Below, one piece after another: positions 1-8,081 of a stretch of DNA of 64,000 bases (the first letter of the stretch is position 1; each line of letters begins with the position of its first letter). The position numbers and the translations under genes are program-made. The notes under the pieces are model-generated. The model ran no database searches, was not told the DNA's origin, and was given only the letters and a program-made list of their open reading frames with translations. This DNA comes from Ruminiclostridium sp. (lineage in GTDB: Bacteria; Bacillota; Clostridia; Oscillospirales; Oscillospiraceae), in assembly GCA_017435425.1 (NCBI GenBank), contig JAFSFC010000054.1, positions 1 to 64,000 on the forward strand, read 5' to 3'.

Positions 1-98
1 CTTCACTGTGAGAAAGCGGCTGCAAAGCTATGCCAAACAGACGATACTTTGTTTATGCAAAGTGTGCAGGAATAGACCTTCACTGAGGTTACATGACC

Positions 99-149
99 TT
101 TAGGTTCTCGTGCTTACGCGTTGGGGTTCGAGTCCCCATGCCCGCACCA
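99..149 (+). other. orphan 3' half of tRNA-Leu(UAG), likely attachment site
   Basis: The segment runs from the anticodon loop (TAG at 101-103) through a long variable arm, a normal T-arm and an acceptor strand ending TGCCCGCA-CCA (CCA at 147-149). No matching 5' half exists upstream: bases 94-98 do not pair with the 3' anticodon strand 106-110, and no GCGGGCA acceptor strand lies between 1 and 98. This is the usual footprint of an integrase that uses the 3' half of a tRNA gene as its core site. The element itself would lie left of the window. Confidence 0.75.
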
Positions 150-150
150 T

Positions 151-186
151 AAAAGGACCGGTGAACGATTCGTTCACCGGTCCTTT
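151..186. terminator. perfect palindrome, likely terminator after the tRNA end
   Basis: A perfect 18+18 base inverted repeat starts AAAAGGACCGG and ends in a T tract two bases after the tRNA CCA. It probably terminated the original tRNA-Leu transcript in either orientation. Between 190 and 327 there are only small GC-rich hairpins and no gene I can support. Confidence 0.6.
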
Positions 187-327
187 TGTAGGAAGGGTCC
201 CGCTGGGCGGAACCCTTCCCTTCATTTGTGCGCCAGCACAACTTCGTGGCGGCTTGCCGCCGCTTCGTATGCCCCGAAGGGGCATGGTTCATTTTCCTTC
301 ATCTTTCATTTCATCCATCCGTTTGCA

Positions 328-356
328 TTGCGGAATGCTGGCCGAAATGCTATACT
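328..356 (+). promoter_or_regulatory. promoter for the SWIM-domain gene
   Basis: TTGCGG at 328-333 and TATACT at 351-356 are separated by 17 bases. The pair lies 17 bases upstream of the start codon at 374, leaving room for the Shine-Dalgarno-like GAGGTGAT. Confidence 0.45.
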
Positions 357-373
357 CATCCTGAGGTGATAAC

Positions 374-835
374 ATGGGTATTCTGGAATGTGCCAGCAGG
401 GCATCTGTCTGGAAAGGGTTTGACTGCTACGCCCAGGAAAAGGTCCTGCGGCTGAATGAGATCGGGGAAGATATGTTCCGTGCAGAGGTGTCCGGCAGTG
501 AGGACAATGTTTATGAGGTGGAACTAAACATCCGCCATCCGAGAAAGTCCAAGTGCAATTGCCCCCGGGCCAACGGGAAACGGGTGGTCTGCAAGCATAT
601 CGTGGCCACCTATTTCGTGGTTTGTCCCGAGGAAGGGGACCGGCTCATTGCAGAGACGATGGAGGCCCAGCGTGGCGAGGTGCAGCGGCAGGAAGAACTC
701 TACCGCAAGGTGTACCGGAAAATTCAGAGCATGAGTCAGACCGAGCTGCAGGAGTCCCTTCTTGCTCTGCTGGAGTATGGGCCGGAATGGCAGTACGAAC
801 GGTTCATCCGGGAACATGGGTTGGAGGAGACGTAA
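374..835 (+). CDS. SWIM zinc-finger domain protein
   Basis: A 153-residue protein whose middle carries the SWIM zinc-finger signature CxCx(n)CxH, with ligands C61, C63, C73 and H75. SWIM domains bind zinc and are associated with DNA or protein binding. The rest is a charged helical C-terminal tail (about 90-153) with no recognised catalytic domain. It is shorter than SWIM proteins fused to SNF2 helicases, and no helicase is adjacent. A GAGGTGAT ribosome site precedes the ATG. The next gene starts two bases after the stop, so the two are probably co-transcribed. Specific role unknown. Confidence 0.75.
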   Translation: MGILECASRASVWKGFDCYAQEKVLRLNEIGEDMFRAEVSGSEDNVYEVELNIRHPRKSKCNCPRANGKRVVCKHIVATYFVVCPEEGDRLIAETMEAQRGEVQRQEELYRKVYRKIQSMSQTELQESLLALLEYGPEWQYERFIREHGLEET

Positions 836-837
836 CG

Positions 838-1641
838 ATGACATTTCCTGTATCTATCTGGCTGCTGTTGATTGTTGCTCTGGTCATCAGCTCCATCGGC
901 TTTAAAAACTACGTCTGGTTCATCTCCCTGGGTTATGGCTTTTCCATTGCCGGGCTGGGCCTGCTGATGCTGGTCCTCTACCGGGGGAGCCTGACCCTGG
1001 GCACCGCCCTGTGCTGCCTGCTCTTCATGGCCTACGGCCTGCGCCTGGGCGGGTATCTGGCCTTTCGGGAATTCAAAAGCGCCACCTACAACCAGAACAT
1101 GAAGGGGGAGATCAAGGACGGCAAGACCATCCCCTTTGGGGTCAAGTGTTCCATCTGGGTCACCTGCGCCGCCCTGTACGTCCTTCAGGTCCTGCCTGTG
1201 TTCTACCGGCTGGAAAACGGCGGCGGAACCAGCCTCTGGGTCTGGATCGGCGCTGCCGTGATGCTCCTCGGCATCCTCTTTGAGTCCGCCGCCGACCTGC
1301 AGAAGAACGCCGCCAAGAAGATCAACCCCCGGCGGTTCGTGGACACCGGTCTCTACCGCATCGTCCGCTGCCCCAACTACCTGGGTGAGCTCATCTTCTG
1401 GACGGGGGTCATCCTCTCCGGCATCGGGGGCCTGTCCGGGGTGGGCCAGTGGATCATGGCCCTCATCGGCTACGCCGGTATCGTCTTCGTCATGTTCAGC
1501 GGTGCCCGCCGGTTGGAGATCCGCCAGAACAAGAACTACGGGGCCGACCCGGAGTATCAGCAGTATGTGAAAACCGTGCCGATTATGATCCCCTTCGTCC
1601 CTCTCTACTCTGTGGAGAAGTACAAGTGGCTGGTTGCATAA
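838..1641 (+). CDS. DUF1295 / steroid 5-alpha-reductase-like membrane protein
   Basis: A 267-residue polytopic membrane protein with about six hydrophobic segments. The C-terminal half has the motif family GLYRIVRCPNYLGE, typical of DUF1295 and the isoprenylcysteine methyltransferase/steroid 5-alpha-reductase superfamily. Members of that fold act on membrane lipids, often with SAM or NADPH, but the substrate here cannot be named. The ATG at 838 follows the SWIM gene by two bases, so translation is probably coupled. A strong hairpin terminator follows. Confidence 0.75.
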   Translation: MTFPVSIWLLLIVALVISSIGFKNYVWFISLGYGFSIAGLGLLMLVLYRGSLTLGTALCCLLFMAYGLRLGGYLAFREFKSATYNQNMKGEIKDGKTIPFGVKCSIWVTCAALYVLQVLPVFYRLENGGGTSLWVWIGAAVMLLGILFESAADLQKNAAKKINPRRFVDTGLYRIVRCPNYLGELIFWTGVILSGIGGLSGVGQWIMALIGYAGIVFVMFSGARRLEIRQNKNYGADPEYQQYVKTVPIMIPFVPLYSVEKYKWLVA

Positions 1642-1651
1642 TCTTCTAAAA

Positions 1652-1690
1652 TAAGCCCCATCAGAAAGGACAGCTTTCTGATGGGGCTTA
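1652..1690. terminator. bidirectional terminator
   Basis: A 17-base stem starting TAAGCCCCATCAG closes around a short loop between the convergent genes ending at 1641 (+) and 1732 (-). Confidence 0.8.
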
Positions 1691-1731
1691 TTGCAATTTG
1701 AAAGGGAACTGAGGTTGTATAAGAAGCGAAG

Positions 1732-2145
1732 TTAGGTTTTCAAAGACCGATATATTTTTTTAGCTTCCTCTAAATCTGCACCAGGAATATATTTTTCGAT
1801 GAATTCTGAAATGGAAATTTGACGAGATTGAATAATCAGGTCGATATATTCTTCTTTAGTAAATTCGCCTTGAGTCTCTTCGTTAATCAGCATAGCTAAC
1901 GCGGCACGGCGATTGGGGGACATTTTCTCCCAGTTTTCCATAAAGGGCATTAAGAAGTTGTAGAACTTGTCAAGGGGCGAATTTGCATGTTTATTGGAAT
2001 GTTCTTTTCCGTGTTTTGGATTTTGTTTAATATGCTGTTCGACTTCAAGGTCTAACACTTTTGCCAGGATGATATCTTGGTTTTCTGGGCTTAGAGTTGA
2101 AAACGAGGAGAGTAATTGTCGGAATTTTTCTATGTCAATATTCAT
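1732..2145 (-). CDS. hypothetical protein of AT-rich cassette
   Basis: A 137-residue, mostly helical and charged soluble protein that I do not recognise. It is rich in Glu, Lys and Ile, has no signal peptide or membrane segment, and has a His/Lys-rich stretch near residues 38-55. It is the last gene of a three-gene minus-strand cassette behind a PIN-domain protein and an Mrr-type nuclease. Base composition is far more AT-rich than the surrounding core genes, which suggests transfer as a unit. A partner or antitoxin of the PIN protein is possible but unsupported by any motif. Confidence 0.55.
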   Translation of the reverse strand: MNIDIEKFRQLLSSFSTLSPENQDIILAKVLDLEVEQHIKQNPKHGKEHSNKHANSPLDKFYNFLMPFMENWEKMSPNRRAALAMLINEETQGEFTKEEYIDLIIQSRQISISEFIEKYIPGADLEEAKKIYRSLKT

Positions 2146-2180
2146 AATTGTTGCCTCGAGAATTTAAATTTGAAAGAGGG

Positions 2181-2615
2181 TTAGTTGTAGTTTAGAAATT
2201 CATCAAATGTTAAGGCGGTCTTTTCGAGTAGTTTCATTCTTCGTAGAAGGTCTTTATCATCAGTGACTAATATACAGTCTTCGTGTATTGCGGTTGCTGC
2301 AATTAACGCATCATTTCTATTTGCTTTGCTTTCCTTGAGGATGTGCCAATATGATGGTTCAGGAGAGAATGAAAAACTTGAGAAATTTAGATGGTCAAAT
2401 GTAAAAGGTGTTGGAACTAGAGTTGGTCTCAATTCGATTAGATTACGTAAATTGTTGTTGCGTATATCTTTTTTCTCGTCAGGGATAGCGAGGATTTCGG
2501 TAATTTGGATGGAGGAGACATAAAAATCATATTTTTGAAGGGTGTGCTTCAGAGTTGGGATATTATTTTGAAGTTTGTCGTATGCATTGGTATCAAACAT
2601 AATCTTTGTTTTCAT
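2181..2615 (-). CDS. PIN-domain ribonuclease
   Basis: A 144-residue PIN-domain protein. The acidic metal-binding residues of the fold are visible: D8 in FDTNAYD, E40, D102 in NDALIAAT, and D119/D120 in TDDKDL. PIN proteins are Mg/Mn-dependent RNases and often serve as toxins of toxin-antitoxin pairs. No classical small antitoxin gene precedes it. Its start overlaps the end of the Mrr-type gene by 23 bases and the next gene follows after 35 bases, so the three are probably one transcript. The function as a toxin is an inference. Confidence 0.8.
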   Translation of the reverse strand: MKTKIMFDTNAYDKLQNNIPTLKHTLQKYDFYVSSIQITEILAIPDEKKDIRNNNLRNLIELRPTLVPTPFTFDHLNFSSFSFSPEPSYWHILKESKANRNDALIAATAIHEDCILVTDDKDLLRRMKLLEKTALTFDEFLNYN

Positions 2616-3463
2616 TGCTACAAACCTTCCCTTCTGAAGTGCTTTTATCGATAAGATTTGATATAGTTAGTACATCGCTTAAAGTCAAAAGCTGTATAGG
2701 TTTCCCGAGTGTAAAGTCATATACACCTTTAGTAAATCCGTTCTTTGAGATTAGAATTGCTTTGGAAAAATTTCCGCTTATCATTGTCCCATAAAGATCT
2801 CTTGCTACAGCCGGACCTACAGGTTTGCTATGAGCTTTGCACTGTACTGCAATTCGTTCCGTGCCGTGTGTCAAAATAATGTCAATGCCACCGTCACCAC
2901 CGGCCTTACTGACGATTGTTGAATAACCTTGTTTTTGATAAAGAGAAGCAATGGCTTTTTCGAATTGATGGCCATCCATGCTATCCCAGTAAGTGAGAGA
3001 GTTCATTTTCTTCCAATATTCGTATGCTTTTACATGCTGGCTATATATGCTGAAGTTTTTTTCTAGTTCTGATTGTGGTGGTGAGAGATTTTCAATAAAT
3101 GAAAAAATAACGATTCCAAGAACGGGACCAATGGCAAGCATAACTCCAAGTGCATATAAAAAAGATTTCAGAACAGGTTCCCCGTTATGCTTATACAGTA
3201 ATGCTATAATTAAATAACATGCAAAAAGAGCCATACATCCGAGGAAGGCATATAAACGATCACATTTGTCTTTTCTTTTGGCGATTAGCTCTTCAACATT
3301 TTCTGGCAAATTAAAATCAGACAGTGAAGGGAGCTGTGTAACATATGGGACGCTTCCGTTAAATTCATTATATATCTTCTTTACAGAATAATATGGGTCA
3401 TTTATGCGACTTCGGATTTCTTTCTCGATGTTTATTTTTTTTCTTGTTTTGATAACTTCCCAT
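2593..3463 (-). CDS. membrane-anchored Mrr-type restriction nuclease, frameshifted near the start
   Basis: The in-frame part (stop at 2593) has two membrane helices followed by an Mrr catalytic domain with the GGDGGIDI and QCK motifs of PD-(D/E)xK nucleases. That frame stays open upstream to about 3510 but has no well-placed start: the TTG at 3309 lacks a ribosome site. The only good start is ATG 3461-3463, preceded by AAGGAG, and it is in a different frame that stops at 3398. The two frames join if one A is skipped in the run of eight A (3435-3442), giving 289 residues. Slippage, phase variation, a real lesion or a sequencing error are all possible. Confidence 0.7.
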
Positions 3464-3513
3464 AAATGTGTCTCCTTGATTCTGTTTCCTGGACACCTGT
3501 TGAAATGAGTTGG

Positions 3514-4092
3514 TTACAGAATGATATACCGGCCCTCTTTCCGGGTGGGGGCCTTGGGGATCCGGGCGGGATGGCCGATGGTCATGACGGCCACCAGACT
3601 GCCCTTGCCTGGGGCGAACATGTCCCGCAGGAGGTCTCCCGTGCCGGTCTCGATGGGGGCGGTCATCCAGCAGCCTCCCAGGCCCCGGTCCACGGCGGCC
3701 AGGAGGATGTTCTCCATGGCGGCGGCGATGCTCTGGACGATGGTCTCGTCGGTCTTGGTGTAGTTGGGCTTGTGGCGGAAGGCCAGGATGCACACGGGGG
3801 CCTTGCCCAGGTTCCGGATGAAGGTCAGGCTCTCCTCGGCCACCTCGGGGTTGTTGGCAAAGCGGGTGCGGAGGTTATCCTCCAGATCGGTGGAGACCCC
3901 GTCCATTACCGACAGGAGCTTTTCCATCTGCTCCCGGCTTTGGATGGCCACGAAGTACCAGGGCTGGAAGTTTACCCCGGAGGGAGCCCACATGCCTAAG
4001 TCCAGGATGGCTTCCAGGTCCTCCCGAGAGACGGGCTGGTCGGTGTAGGAGCGGATGCTCCGGCGGGACAGAATGGCGTCTTTCAGTTCCAT
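3514..4092 (-). CDS. nitroreductase family protein
   Basis: A 192-residue FMN-dependent nitroreductase-fold protein, normal family length. It begins with the typical DAILSRRSIRSY segment and carries the WAPSGVNFQPW motif, followed by a helical core and a GGCWM segment. Members reduce nitro compounds, quinones or flavins using NAD(P)H; the physiological substrate is not predictable. It lies 15 bases downstream of a TetR-type regulator on the same strand and is probably its target. AAAGGAA precedes the ATG. Confidence 0.85.
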   Translation of the reverse strand: MELKDAILSRRSIRSYTDQPVSREDLEAILDLGMWAPSGVNFQPWYFVAIQSREQMEKLLSVMDGVSTDLEDNLRTRFANNPEVAEESLTFIRNLGKAPVCILAFRHKPNYTKTDETIVQSIAAAMENILLAAVDRGLGGCWMTAPIETGTGDLLRDMFAPGKGSLVAVMTIGHPARIPKAPTRKEGRYIIL

Positions 4093-4107
4093 AGTGTGTT
4101 CCTTTCT

Positions 4108-4662
4108 TTAGTCGGTGGCGGGGTCCGGCCACCAGTAGTGCTTCAGGGATTGGGGCATCATTTCATACAGGGCGTCGGCGGCAGAGGATGGGTCGATGGC
4201 ATAGCGCTGGGCCACCATGTTCCGGTACACGGCGCAGATGCCGTTGCAGAAGACGTCGGCCTGGAGCTCCTCCGCCGGGGTGAAGCCCTCTCCGTTCCGG
4301 TTGGCCCGGGTGATGGCCAGGGCGGTCTGGTAGGAGTACTCATAGATAAAGTTGCTGAAGGAATTGAAGCCCGTGGAGTCCAGGGCCCGCCGGAAGATTT
4401 TTAGGTTCTCCTGACCGTAGGCGAAGAGATGGTAGCACAGGTCCCGGTAGTTCTTGCTCCGCTCCGGGGAGACGTAGTAGTCCAGGACATATTTGTAGTT
4501 GGCGTTCATGACTTCGTACTTGTCCTTGAAGTACCGGTAGAAGGTGGACCGGCTCACCCGGGCCTCCTTCATGATCATGTCTACAGAGATCTTTTGGAAG
4601 TCGTGGTCGGCAATGAGACGGTTGAATGCCTCGGTGATGGCGTGCATGGTTCTGGGTACCAT
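4108..4662 (-). CDS. TetR family transcriptional regulator
   Basis: A 184-residue TetR-type repressor. The helix-turn-helix lies near residues 20-50, with the signature VSRSTFYRYFKDKYE. The rest is the variable ligand-binding and dimerisation domain. The start at 4662 was chosen because AGGAGG lies five bases upstream; the longer reading is unlikely. It is transcribed ahead of the nitroreductase and away from the HypA-like operon, so it may control either side. Ligand unknown. Confidence 0.85.
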   Translation of the reverse strand: MVPRTMHAITEAFNRLIADHDFQKISVDMIMKEARVSRSTFYRYFKDKYEVMNANYKYVLDYYVSPERSKNYRDLCYHLFAYGQENLKIFRRALDSTGFNSFSNFIYEYSYQTALAITRANRNGEGFTPAEELQADVFCNGICAVYRNMVAQRYAIDPSSAADALYEMMPQSLKHYWWPDPATD

Positions 4663-4699
4663 AGGGACCTCCTGACAGAGTGAAAAACAATTTTTGCCC

Positions 4700-4728
4700 A
4701 TTGTATCATAATGGCACAAAACCGGCAA
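4700..4728 (-). promoter_or_regulatory. promoter for tetR-nitroreductase
   Basis: On the minus strand TTGCCG (4728-4723) and TACAAT (4705-4700) are spaced 17 bases apart, 37 bases before the tetR start. Confidence 0.55.
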
Positions 4729-4788
4729 TCTGTTTCAAGACGAAAAACCGGCCTGTCCCATAAAATAGAGGAAAAAGGGGGAGAGACC

Positions 4789-5031
4789 ATGCATGAACTG
4801 GGGGTTCTGACCCACATTGTGAAGACCGTGACCCGGACCGCCCAGGCCCACAACATCCGGCAGGTGAAGCACATCACCCTGGAGGTGGGGGAGACCTCGG
4901 GCTACGTCCCTTACTATCTGCACAAGCTCTTCCCGGTGGCCGCCGACCAGCTTCCCCTGCTGGAGGGAGCGGAGCTGCGGCTGGAGACCGTCCCCGGCCG
5001 GGGGCTGGTCATTCGGGACATCGGATACTGA
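4789..5031 (+). CDS. HypA-like nickel chaperone lacking the zinc domain
   Basis: An 80-residue protein that matches the N-terminal part of HypA: it begins MHEL, where H2 and E3 would be the nickel ligands, and continues to the GAELRLETVPG strand. HypA normally runs to about 115 residues with a CxxC/CxxC zinc ribbon; here the gene stops just before it and contains no cysteine. It is the first gene of an operon with a Fe-S protein and HypB, so the shortened form is probably functional. The role, nickel delivery to a metalloenzyme, is inferred from the neighbours. Confidence 0.7.
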   Translation: MHELGVLTHIVKTVTRTAQAHNIRQVKHITLEVGETSGYVPYYLHKLFPVAADQLPLLEGAELRLETVPGRGLVIRDIGY

Positions 5032-5048
5032 ACCGAGAGGGATCGGAT

Positions 5049-6074
5049 ATGGAAGAACGTAAGAAACAGGCCAGCAATATTGACCAGGCGGGCAACGTCC
5101 TCTATCTGGACCAGGAGCGCCTGGACCGGAAAGAGGTGGGTTTTCCACCCTATCAAAATAAGCCCAACGGCCTGGGTATTTTCAACTGGCTGGTGGAGCA
5201 CGTCCTCTACATGAATGACAAGCGGTGGCCTCTGGCCCTGAAGCTCTACCATATGTTCGTCCGGTTCTCCGTCTGGATGAAGGAGGGAGGTTGGAAGGCC
5301 AGGCTCTACAAGACGGGCATCAAGCTTTATCCGGACATGGAGCGCCAGACCAGCACCCTGGTGATGCCCCTGAACGTGGACGTCACCGACCAGGGAGAGA
5401 AGGTGGTGGTCCCTCTGGACCTCATCAAGGAGTCCCTGAAAAACGTCACTTACATCGCCGGCATGGACACCTGCCTCTGCCGGGAGGCCAACCAGTGCAA
5501 GGACTATCCCATGGATGTGGCCTGTCTGTTTCTGGGTGAGCCCGCCAAGACCGTGGTGAAGCACGGCCTGGGACGGTTCTTTACCTACGAGGAGGCCTGT
5601 GCCCGGGTGGATGAGGCCGCCCGTCATGGCCTTATGGGGCAGGCGGTGTGGATCGAGGTGGAGCAGATCCTGTGGGGGGTCCGGAACGACGAGATGGACC
5701 GCTTTTTGGAGATCTGCTTCTGCTGCCCCTGCTGCTGCATCGCCATGCGGCTGGCCCGGAACGCCACCCCTGCCGAGCGGCACCGGTTCCATCCCTCCGG
5801 GTGGACGGCCGTCCCCGACCGAACCAAATGCATCGGCTGCGGTGCCTGCAGCGAAGGGCCCCACGGCTGCCCGGTGGAGGCCATCTCCTACGATCACGGG
5901 GGCAAGGTGGTCATCGACCAGGAGCTCTGCGTGGGCTGCGGCATCTGTAAGAGCCGCTGTGAGGTGGGGGTCATCCAGATCAAGCAGACCATGCCCATGC
6001 GAAAGGATCTCCACGAATATTTCCTGAAGGACTACAACCTGGACATCAAGGTGTGGGAGGAAGACCATGGATGA
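5049..6074 (+). CDS. cysteine-rich 4Fe-4S protein between HypA-like and HypB
   Basis: A 341-residue soluble protein with three cysteine clusters. C142, C144, C150 and C159 form a first group. An unusual block EICFCCPCCC spans 221-230. A C-terminal 2[4Fe-4S] ferredoxin domain has C261/264/267/274 and C294/297/300/304. It sits in an operon with HypA-like and HypB proteins, overlapping hypB by eight bases. It may supply electrons or act as a scaffold for metallocentre assembly; I do not know the substrate enzyme, and none is encoded in the window. Confidence 0.7.
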   Translation: MEERKKQASNIDQAGNVLYLDQERLDRKEVGFPPYQNKPNGLGIFNWLVEHVLYMNDKRWPLALKLYHMFVRFSVWMKEGGWKARLYKTGIKLYPDMERQTSTLVMPLNVDVTDQGEKVVVPLDLIKESLKNVTYIAGMDTCLCREANQCKDYPMDVACLFLGEPAKTVVKHGLGRFFTYEEACARVDEAARHGLMGQAVWIEVEQILWGVRNDEMDRFLEICFCCPCCCIAMRLARNATPAERHRFHPSGWTAVPDRTKCIGCGACSEGPHGCPVEAISYDHGGKVVIDQELCVGCGICKSRCEVGVIQIKQTMPMRKDLHEYFLKDYNLDIKVWEEDHG

Positions 6075-6735
6075 ACTGAAGATCATTGAACTCAAGGAGA
6101 GCGTCTTTGCCGACAACGATCGGGACGCCGCCCGGCTGCGGGCCCAGCTGAAGGGGGAGAAGACCTTCCTGCTGAACCTCATGTCCGCCCCCGGCTCCGG
6201 CAAGACCAGCACCCTTCTGGCCCTGGCCCGGGAGCTGCGGGGAGAGGTGCGGATGGCCGTCATGGAGGCCGACATCGACGCCACGGTGGATGCCCGGGCC
6301 ATGCGGAACGCCGGGGTGGAGTCCATCCAGCTCCACACGGGGGGCATGTGCCACCTGGACGCCGACATGACCCGCCAGGGGCTCCGGGAGCTGGACACCG
6401 CCGATCTGGACCTGGTGGTCCTGGAGAATGTGGGCAACCTGGTCTGCCCGGCGGAGTTCGACACGGGTGCTGCCAAAAATATGACCATCCTGTCGGTGCC
6501 CGAGGGCCACGATAAGCCCCTGAAATACCCCCTCATGTACGAGACCTGCCAGCTGCTGGTCATCAACAAGATCGACGTGCTGCCCTACTTCGACTTCGAC
6601 GTGGACCAGGCAGTGGAGTACGCCAGGATGCGCAACCCGGATATTGAGGTCATCGTCATCTCGGCCAAAACCGGGGAGGGCATCCCCAAACTGGCGGAGT
6701 GGATCCTGAAACAGGTCAAGGAATGGAATACGTAA
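6067..6735 (+). CDS. hypB: HypB-type GTPase for nickel insertion
   Basis: A 222-residue SIMIBI GTPase. The P-loop SAPGSGKT is at 40-47, followed by EADIDATVDA (switch region), ENVGNLVCPAEFD with the conserved Cys, and NKIDVL as the guanine-specificity motif. It lacks the N-terminal CxxCGC and His-rich nickel stores of some HypB proteins. HypB with HypA loads nickel into [NiFe] hydrogenase or related enzymes using GTP. It is the last gene of the operon, with a strong terminator directly behind. Confidence 0.88.
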   Translation: MDELKIIELKESVFADNDRDAARLRAQLKGEKTFLLNLMSAPGSGKTSTLLALARELRGEVRMAVMEADIDATVDARAMRNAGVESIQLHTGGMCHLDADMTRQGLRELDTADLDLVVLENVGNLVCPAEFDTGAAKNMTILSVPEGHDKPLKYPLMYETCQLLVINKIDVLPYFDFDVDQAVEYARMRNPDIEVIVISAKTGEGIPKLAEWILKQVKEWNT

Positions 6736-6766
6736 AAAATCAGCACCCGGAAGGGTGCTGATTTTT
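6735..6766 (+). terminator. rho-independent terminator after hypB
   Basis: The stem AAAAATCAGCACCC pairs with GGGTGCTGATTTTT around a GGAA loop, starting at the last base of the stop codon. Confidence 0.85.
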
Positions 6767-6832
6767 GTTGGAATATAAGAGTATGGTTGGAATATAACCT
6801 AAACTCGCAAGAATAAAAGAGAGTGTTTGAAA

Positions 6833-8050
6833 TCAGCTGTTCTGAACAGACTCCACGATGGCGTCGGCCAGGACTTCCAGCTCGGCAGCCTTGTCGGGGC
6901 CCATGGAGGAGGCCAGGCTCAGCCGTTCGTTGAGAACTTCACAGTTGCGCAGCTCCTCGTTGATGAACTTCTGCATCAGGTCGCCCGACTTGCAGGCCCA
7001 GGAGCCGTTTTCGATGAGGGCGAAGGTGCGGTTCTGGAGGTTCAGAGCCTTCATGTCCATCATGAAGTTGTGCATCACCGGGTAGATACCCAGGTTGTAG
7101 GTCACCGAGGCCAGCACGATGTGGCTGTACTTCCAGGCCTCGGAGATCAGGTAGGACACGTGGGTATTGGACACGTCGTACACCGACACGTTGGTGACCC
7201 CCTTCTCGCACAGCTTGGCGGCCAGGGCCTGGGCGGCAGCCTCGGTGTTGCCGTACATGGAGGCGTAGGCGATGAGCACGCCCTTTTCCTCGGGAATATA
7301 GCGGCTCCACTTGTCGTACTTGTCGATGAAGTAGCCAAAGTCCTTACGCCACACAGGGCCGTGGAGGGGGCAGATGAACTTGATCTGATCCAGCAGGGGG
7401 GCGGCCTTACCCAGCAGCATCTGGATGTGAGGGCCGAACTTGCCCACGATGTTCACCAGGTAGCGGCGGGCCTCGTCGATCCAGTCCCGGTCGAAGTTCA
7501 CCTCGTCGGCAAAGAGCTTGCCATCCAGGGCGATAAAGGAACCGAAGGCGTCGGCGGAGAAGAGAGCGCCGTTGGTCACGTCCAGGGTGACCATGGCCTC
7601 GGGCCAGTGGACCATGGGGGCCGCCACGAAGGCCACGGTGTGGCCGCCGAAGCAGTGGGTGTCACCCTCGGCCACGATGCGGATGTCGTGGTTATCGGGG
7701 TGGAAGCCGAACTGGCGCATGAGCATGAAGCCCTTCTCGGTGGAGATGATCTTCACGTTGGGCCAGCGGATGAGGACCTGCTCGATGGAAGCGGCGTGGT
7801 CGGGCTCCAGGTGATTCACCACCAGCCAGTTGAGCTCACGGCCTTCCAGCAGGTGCTCCAGATTTTCCATCATCTGGCGGCAGACCGACCAGTCCACGGT
7901 GTCGAACAGGACGGTCTCCTCATCCAGAAGCAGGTAAGCATTATAGCTGACTCCCTTGGGAATCGGGTGAATATTTTCAAACAGGGTGGTGCGGTGGTCG
8001 TTGGCGCCAACCCAGTACAGATCGTCAGTCACTTTACGAACACAATACAT
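6833..8050 (-). CDS. flavodiiron protein (oxygen/NO reductase)
   Basis: A 405-residue flavodiiron protein of normal length. The N-terminal metallo-beta-lactamase-like domain has the diiron motif HLEPDH (H80, E82, D84, H85) and further ligand segments VHWPE, SADAFG and CPLHGP. The C-terminal flavodoxin domain begins near residue 255 with the FMN loop ASMYGNTE. These enzymes reduce O2 to water or NO to N2O in anaerobes, usually taking electrons from rubredoxin. It lies 31 bases downstream of a gene with a fused rubredoxin domain, a likely electron donor. Confidence 0.92.
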   Translation of the reverse strand: MYCVRKVTDDLYWVGANDHRTTLFENIHPIPKGVSYNAYLLLDEETVLFDTVDWSVCRQMMENLEHLLEGRELNWLVVNHLEPDHAASIEQVLIRWPNVKIISTEKGFMLMRQFGFHPDNHDIRIVAEGDTHCFGGHTVAFVAAPMVHWPEAMVTLDVTNGALFSADAFGSFIALDGKLFADEVNFDRDWIDEARRYLVNIVGKFGPHIQMLLGKAAPLLDQIKFICPLHGPVWRKDFGYFIDKYDKWSRYIPEEKGVLIAYASMYGNTEAAAQALAAKLCEKGVTNVSVYDVSNTHVSYLISEAWKYSHIVLASVTYNLGIYPVMHNFMMDMKALNLQNRTFALIENGSWACKSGDLMQKFINEELRNCEVLNERLSLASSMGPDKAAELEVLADAIVESVQNS

Positions 8051-8081
8051 AATTCGTGCCTCCTTTCAGGTTTTCACGGGT

